From Kazachstania africana CBS 2517 (taxonomy: Eukaryota; Ascomycota; Saccharomycetes; Saccharomycetales; Saccharomycetaceae), in assembly GCF_000304475.1 (NCBI RefSeq), contig NC_018940.1, positions 1,693,400-1,757,399 on the forward strand: a DNA stretch of 64,000 nt, written 5' to 3'. Made by a program: the position numbers and the translations under genes. The notes under the pieces are model-generated. The model did no database searches and had not been told where the DNA came from. It saw nothing but the letters and a program-made list of their open reading frames with translations. Numbering within the stretch: position 1 is the stretch's first letter; each line of letters starts with the position of its first letter. This document shows, in pieces, positions 59,115 to 64,000 of this stretch.

Positions 59115-60589
59115 CAAATATTCGACGGACGTCTAGGCCTGAAAGGTGCGGATTTGGCACTCAATATTAGAAATTGCGGGGTACTTGACAATTTATACTT
59201 GTTGGTTTACTGAAATAAAACTACGGATTAAACGTTTATGAATTATATATAAAATTGAGAAGTACGGCTATACCTTCTTATATAAGGATGCAGTTCTTAG
59301 TATGGTACGTAAATTGTGGGTTTCGTTATTGATTTTCTGTCCTCATTAGTTGCCATGTTTCTCCCCTTTGCTTGAATTACGTCAAATCTCTTTTTCTCGA
59401 GAATCAAAATTTGAAAAAATAAAAAAAAAAACTCCAAACCTCGAAGCTAAAGAAGTGAGGAAGAAAGATGAGAAGAGAGAAGTTATGATTGATGAAAGGG
59501 CATGATAAAAACGCGAGTTAGGCTAGAATTAAAATAATTATGGTCAATCGTTATTGAAGTGAGCTATAAAGATTGAGAATAGTACGCCTACTCACCCAGA
59601 TTTACTGGAGATCTGAATTTTAGAGGAGCCTATGAAATGCATGTCCGAGTGTTAGTCGGCATGATTTTATGTTACGAAGTTGAGCATTCATGTTCATTAA
59701 AGGCCAATTGAGTGTATTCGTAGTTATAGAGTTGGTTTACAATGATTTGATGTCAATTCAATCGATCTGAAATGTACAATCAGTTTGATAAGGGGAAGAA
59801 GAGTGGATGATAGAGGCCCAAAATAGCGAATTGACAGATTTTTGATAAAGATTAGTTGTATTAATAGCAAGTGGTCACGTTGGTGGACTTCCGTTGTTTC
59901 AATTATCCCCGTATAGCGTTGATCTCTGGAATTGATAAAACGAGAAGACAATGTCAGAGATTTTAGAGATATTTCAAAGTAAGGATAAGACAGCATTAGT
60001 ACAATAAATACGCGCAGATTTAGAACGTTGGTGTTAGGTGATGTAATTCACAATATTGTCGGATTCACCAATGTTGAAATCAAGATTGCTTAATCGATTT
60101 CTTGAGACATATTCTACGGAAGTCTTTGGGCAATTGAGCAATGATGTTGAAATAGTGACCAGATGTCGATGAGAAGTAGTAACGAAGCTTCGTTGGTAAC
60201 TGATCGCTGTACTTTGTTTGATCAAAATTTGAGATTGCACATTTGACGACTGGTTTTCGATGGCATTTTGTAAAGTACAGGTTAGAATTGAATGGTTGTA
60301 TTTATTCTCAACGATAGTGTTGGCACTCTCGTGAGTTCATTAAATTGGATAATATTCGTATGTGGAAGAAGGGAGACGACAATATGATGCGTGTATTCAT
60401 ATTATTACAAAATAAAGAGATGATGGAATGAATGTCACCTGTTGGTGGAGTATTCAGAACGATTATTATAAATGACGCTAGTGGTAAAGAGAATGTCTGA
60501 GGTTAATCTTTCCAGGTTCGAGACTGCCATTTAAAAAGCTATGATGTTATTAGAAAAATACTTAAATTATTCGAGTATTTGTGTTCTCT

Positions 60590-60990
60590 GACAATCAAAA
60601 ATAAAGCTATTCCAAATAGATGGTGAGTTAGTAAATTATCATTAGTGGAATGTGATCGTGTTCAATAGTGAGGTTAAGTCACAGATTCATTTGAAAGTGA
60701 TCCGTGCTAGTTTTAAGAATGAGACGCTTGAACGTTATGTATGTCATAATTAGATGATGATATCGTGACTGTTATTGAAAGAAATTAGACAGACTGTCTC
60801 AGAGGGCAGTGAATAGAATTTAGATCGATTATTCTTTGAGATGAGTAAAACAGGCAAAGTACGAAGGTGTTTCCTTCTGTTATGAACAGCTGAGTCTCTT
60901 ATTCCATCCAGTTAGACAAGAATGATTTATTTGACGGGAATGACAAGAATGTCAGAGAAAGGCTCTGGTAAATTTATTATTTTAAGGTCA
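60590..60990 (+). repeat. Diverged direct repeat, left copy
   Basis: This segment matches 61460-61880 in order with many substitutions. Anchors are TGGTGAGTTAGTAAATTA at about 60620 and GAATGACAAGAATGTCAGAG at 60938. Offset to the right copy is about 871-890 bases. Confidence 0.6.
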
Positions 60991-61459
60991 CAGTTATTGA
61001 GTCTGTGGTTCCAAGTTGTATCGTTGTTCTTTCGAAGTAATGTTGTTGATGAAAATTGGAAAGTTTGATCATAATATGTTATGTCGGTAGATGAGTACAG
61101 TAAGTGGTTAAAGTGGCATAAAATGGATGTCCCAAATGTAGACGACAAAGTATTCGAATATTAGATAATTCTACCGGTAAAAATGACCCACGGATCCGTA
61201 AGCATTTTCCTAGGTGTCGAGGGGTGAGGATTGTTATTGTGACAGGTATTAGTCTCTTGTCATCAAGTGGATATTCTCCAATGATGTTGTGATGCGGAGT
61301 GTCACACGGAATATGCTGGCCTTCATCTGTGGGTGGGAAAGTGCCTTGAACGAAGATTTTATTGATAAGATGGAGAATATATGAGATTCATGTCTCCAAA
61401 TTACGAAAGTATTATTTCGGAAGGTATGTTGTTGGAATGACGTCAAGTGACTATGTTCA

Positions 61460-61880
61460 TATTGATCAAAAATAAATCTATCCCAAAAGATGGTGAATTA
61501 GTGAGATATATTCTATTAAGATTGAGTTGACGCATTCCCTGTTAGTCTCATAGTTTGTAAATTATTCATTTGAAACGATATTAGTGTTATGTTGAAAGAT
61601 AATACGTCCAGATATTGCGTCAAGAGTGAGCTGGTGTCATAATGAAGAGATGTCAATCTTCTTGTCATTGAATGATATGAGAGAATGTATTATGGGAATT
61701 GGTTCTCAGTTGAGTAAAGGTATATCATTTTTGAGCGGATAATATAGATAAATTGGGAGGTGTCTTCTATTTTTGGGAATAGTAGAGATCGATGTATCCT
61801 GTTAAATTGAAAGGGGGAGCTTGAGAGGAATGGCAGGAATGGCAGAGTGAGGTTCTGACTGGTGAATCGCTTTATAATTA
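61460..61880 (+). repeat. Diverged direct repeat, right copy
   Basis: The matching anchors are GATGGTGAATTAGTGAGATA at about 61488 and GAATGGCAGGAATGGCAGAG at 61828. Other collinear blocks are TTCATTTGAAA and TGTCATAAT. Small insertions explain why the offset drifts from 871 to 890. Confidence 0.6.
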
Positions 61881-61981
61881 GAATTTTCTGAGTTAATGGC
61901 TGGTCTGTTCAAAGTTTCTGAAGGACGTCATTCATTTATGGGTGAGTAAAATCAGTTTATAAAAATCAGACAGCGGACGTG

Positions 61982-62093
61982 GAAGAAATTGTTGAAATGT
62001 TCAGAATGACAGAGAGTTATAATAATGAAGAAATTGTTGAAATGTAGAGAGCATATGACTGAGGGTGTTGATAAAGAGGTAATTGTTGAAGGT
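61982..62093 (+). repeat. Three short tandem repeats, period 45-49 bp
   Basis: GAAGAAATTGTTGAAATG occurs at 61982-61999 and 62027-62044, with a third, changed copy (GAGGTAATTGTTGAAGGT) at 62076-62093. Each is followed by an A/G-rich tail containing AGAG. Periods are 45 and 49 bp. Confidence 0.75.
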
Positions 62094-62759
62094 TACAGAG
62101 AGAATGACAAAGGGTATATCAAATGGAATATGAGAAGGAAGCGGGTTCAGTAGAATATGTCACGGAATAAAGTTACGCATATAATATTTGATGAGTGTGG
62201 TTCCTCTGAAATTCTCATTAAATTGTAATCAAGGTTCTCCAATGAAGGGGAAGTTTGGATGATTCCGTAATTGATATTTATTGATACAGGGATGTTCGGA
62301 AGTAGAAATAGTGGTCAGTTGATATTCATCGGTGAGGGTCATGATTATGGAATGGGTTAGTTTAGGAAGTGTCGGAGATGATTATGAATGATAGTTGAGT
62401 TCATCTGAGTATCAATTGTATAGATGTCATGTAAAATTTATGTCGTTTCAGTTTATGATTGATATAGTTGATTTATTTGAGTATTTAAGAGGGTAGATAG
62501 AAATGATAAGTATAGAGACTGTGACAGTGAAAAAAGAGATAAGCAGAGGTATAAAATGGGTAGGGGAGCGAGGTGGTCAGAGTGAGGCGTCTTGACGATG
62601 ATAAGATAGAAAAGATGGTGTATAGCGGAGGGTTTTATGATCATGGTTCATAGATATATGTAGTGTGATGAAATGAGGTAGATGTCATTGTATTTTCTGG
62701 GTTCAGATGTACGTGGAATGGAAAGTGTCATGTCAAAATGATCATTTTCAGACTTGTTG

Positions 62760-63310
62760 TTTCAGACAGTTACGCAGGGGAAAGTTGGCCGAGAGGATCT
62801 CGCAGAGCGGGGAAGATTTGAGATTTTTTCTTCTGAGATCGAGCGCAGATTTCGAGAGGTCTGTTTGCGCGAGAAAATAGTCGAAAGAGAAAAACGCGAA
62901 GAGAAGAATGGCAGAGGGAAGTGTAATATGTAGAGGTGAGTGATATTGAAAAGGGAGCGGGTGAGTAATTCAGGAGTGAATGAGTGTATTTTGGATAAAT
63001 ATGTGTGTTGATTATTGTATTGAGGTGAGAAGGTTGAAAGATTAGTATTAAAGAAGTTTCCTCAGAAATGGTCGCACGAGATCTTTCAAGTGTTGTCTGT
63101 ACGGTATTCTCTCACTGTGAAAATCTGGGCGAAAAGTAAGGAGAATCCTGTGAGCGAGGTTTTCTCAAAATAAATTCAATGAGAATCAGTTTTCTCCGTC
63201 GCGCTGGGAAAAGAAAATGAAATTCGAATGCGAGTTTGTTCGGGGAGTTATAAGAAGAGCGATTGTGCGAGGTTTTACGGTGAGAAGATATAAGACAGTA
63301 TCTCGATGAG
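62760..63310. other. CpG/CGAG-rich patch in the subtelomere-like region
   Basis: This patch has many CGAG and GCGC steps (for example GGCCGAGAGGATCTCGCAGAGCG near 62787 and GAGCGCAGATTTCGAGAGG near 62840), unlike the surrounding AT-rich DNA. No gene is visible. It could be a regulatory or boundary element, or a relic of a different sequence family. Confidence 0.4.
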
Positions 63311-64000
63311 TGTAGACGGTAGTAAAATGGGAATAGATGTATAGAAATCTGTCGAGTGTGGACAGTTTATGTGAATGTATGATGTCATATTCAGGATCAT
63401 CAGTACAGAGAAAGACGATTATTCAAATATAGAATAAGGTGATAATAGAGATAGTAAAATAATAGTTTTCCCATTAGTTCAGAGGAAATAGGGCAAGTTT
63501 GTCATTTATATATGGATGTATCTAGTGTGTAATAGTTTAGTCAGTGGTTTCCTGATTTTTATTTTAATATTTCAGGAAAAGACGAAGTAAAGTTGAAGAA
63601 ATATCGTTTCGGATTGGCGTAAATGTTAATATTGGAAAAGAGAAAAAGTAGGTGTTTACAGAATAGAGAGTGATGGAAGAGTGGAAAAGTGGTATTCAAT
63701 GATGATATTAAAATATTATTCCAAGATAGTAAGTAAAGTAGGGAAGTATGTGAAGATGAGGAAAATATATGGAAATCAATTAGCGAAGAATGAGAGTAGA
63801 CTAGAGGGAGTGAGCAGTGAGTTATATCTATATTAATATAATGATAGGAGATAGTGATTAGATCCATTATACGACAGGATCATGTCTCTGACGCAGTTGT
63901 TTTGAATGAGATATCTCGTCTGAAAATGGTGGAAATTTGAGTAAATTATTTCAAGAAGGAGAGGGGCTATGAAGTTGGTAGAAAGATATGTTGATCTCCT

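Larger units (their letters stand above)
59115..64000. other. Gene-free subtelomere-like region with strong G bias on the + strand
   Basis: There are 4886 bases to the right edge and no reading frame looks real. From about 59450 the + strand has far more G than C: hand counts of 60-base lines give G18/C7 at 59761, G24/C5 at 61801 and G24/C4 at 62521, while lines just left (59341-59460) have C at least equal to G. Minus-strand frames here are artefactually Ser/Leu/His-rich. Diverged direct repeats and a CpG-rich patch lie inside. G bias of this sign toward the end is the same sense as the G-rich telomere strand at a right-hand chromosome end. No telomere repeat or X/Y'-type element was identified. 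Confidence 0.75.

Noticed and set aside
62453..63867. Minus-strand frames in the skewed right end (63 and 102 codons)
   Set aside because: Their Ser/Leu/His-rich content is what C-rich, G-poor sequence gives by chance.

Overview
The window is nuclear DNA of a budding yeast of the family Saccharomycetaceae. It holds tightly packed, intronless, AT-rich genes, and nearly every long reading frame is recognisable as a Saccharomyces cerevisiae family member. Gene order follows S. cerevisiae chromosome XIV left arm (YNL308 to YNL330), then chromosome XV left arm (YOL143 to YOL151), with one insert that matches chromosome VIII (YHR155-YHR156). Several genes that sit inside the S. cerevisiae order are missing here (for example PFS2 between PHA2 and HXT14, and LEM3 between KRE1 and FIG4). 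This suggests a lineage that shared the whole-genome duplication and then lost a different set of copies. The species cannot be fixed from the sequence alone.

Layout: 1-7.3 kb has KRI1 (cut by the left edge), STB1, ZIM17, the F-box gene SKP2 and LIN1. 7.4-11.1 kb is the sterol-transfer gene LAM1. 12.4-20.5 kb has ATP11, PHA2, an HXT14-type sugar transporter, the YNL320W hydrolase and VNX1. 22.2-25.3 kb carries three tandem genes for small GPI-type Kre1-like wall proteins, where S. cerevisiae has one. 25.6-39 kb has FIG4, PFA3, an EGT2-type wall protein, MDJ2, PEX6 and RPD3. 39.2-50.8 kb has RIB4, NOP8, CTR9, PSF3, PEX11, SPT20 and DCP1. 51-55.3 kb is a redox cluster of two GRE2-type reductases and one ADH6/7-type alcohol dehydrogenase, with CGGCCG zinc-cluster sites in the GRE2 promoters.

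From about 55.4 kb the character changes. Conserved genes stop, leaving two small orphan membrane-type reading frames and one broken cysteine-containing frame pair. From about 59.45 kb to the right edge there is about 4.5 kb with no convincing gene and strong G-over-C bias on the + strand, including diverged direct repeats. This looks like a subtelomere with the chromosome end to the right.

The genes are independent housekeeping units, not a single pathway. Regulatory sites fit their genes well: RRPE plus PAC at NOP8, a perfect Gcn4 palindrome at PHA2, a cluster of Swi5/Ace2 motifs at EGT2, and Reb1/Tbf1 sites in several divergent promoters. No tRNA, rRNA, Ty element, centromere or intron was recognised. 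The most unusual parts are the KRE1 triplication, the CGGCCG-linked reductase cluster and the orphan-rich, strand-skewed right end.
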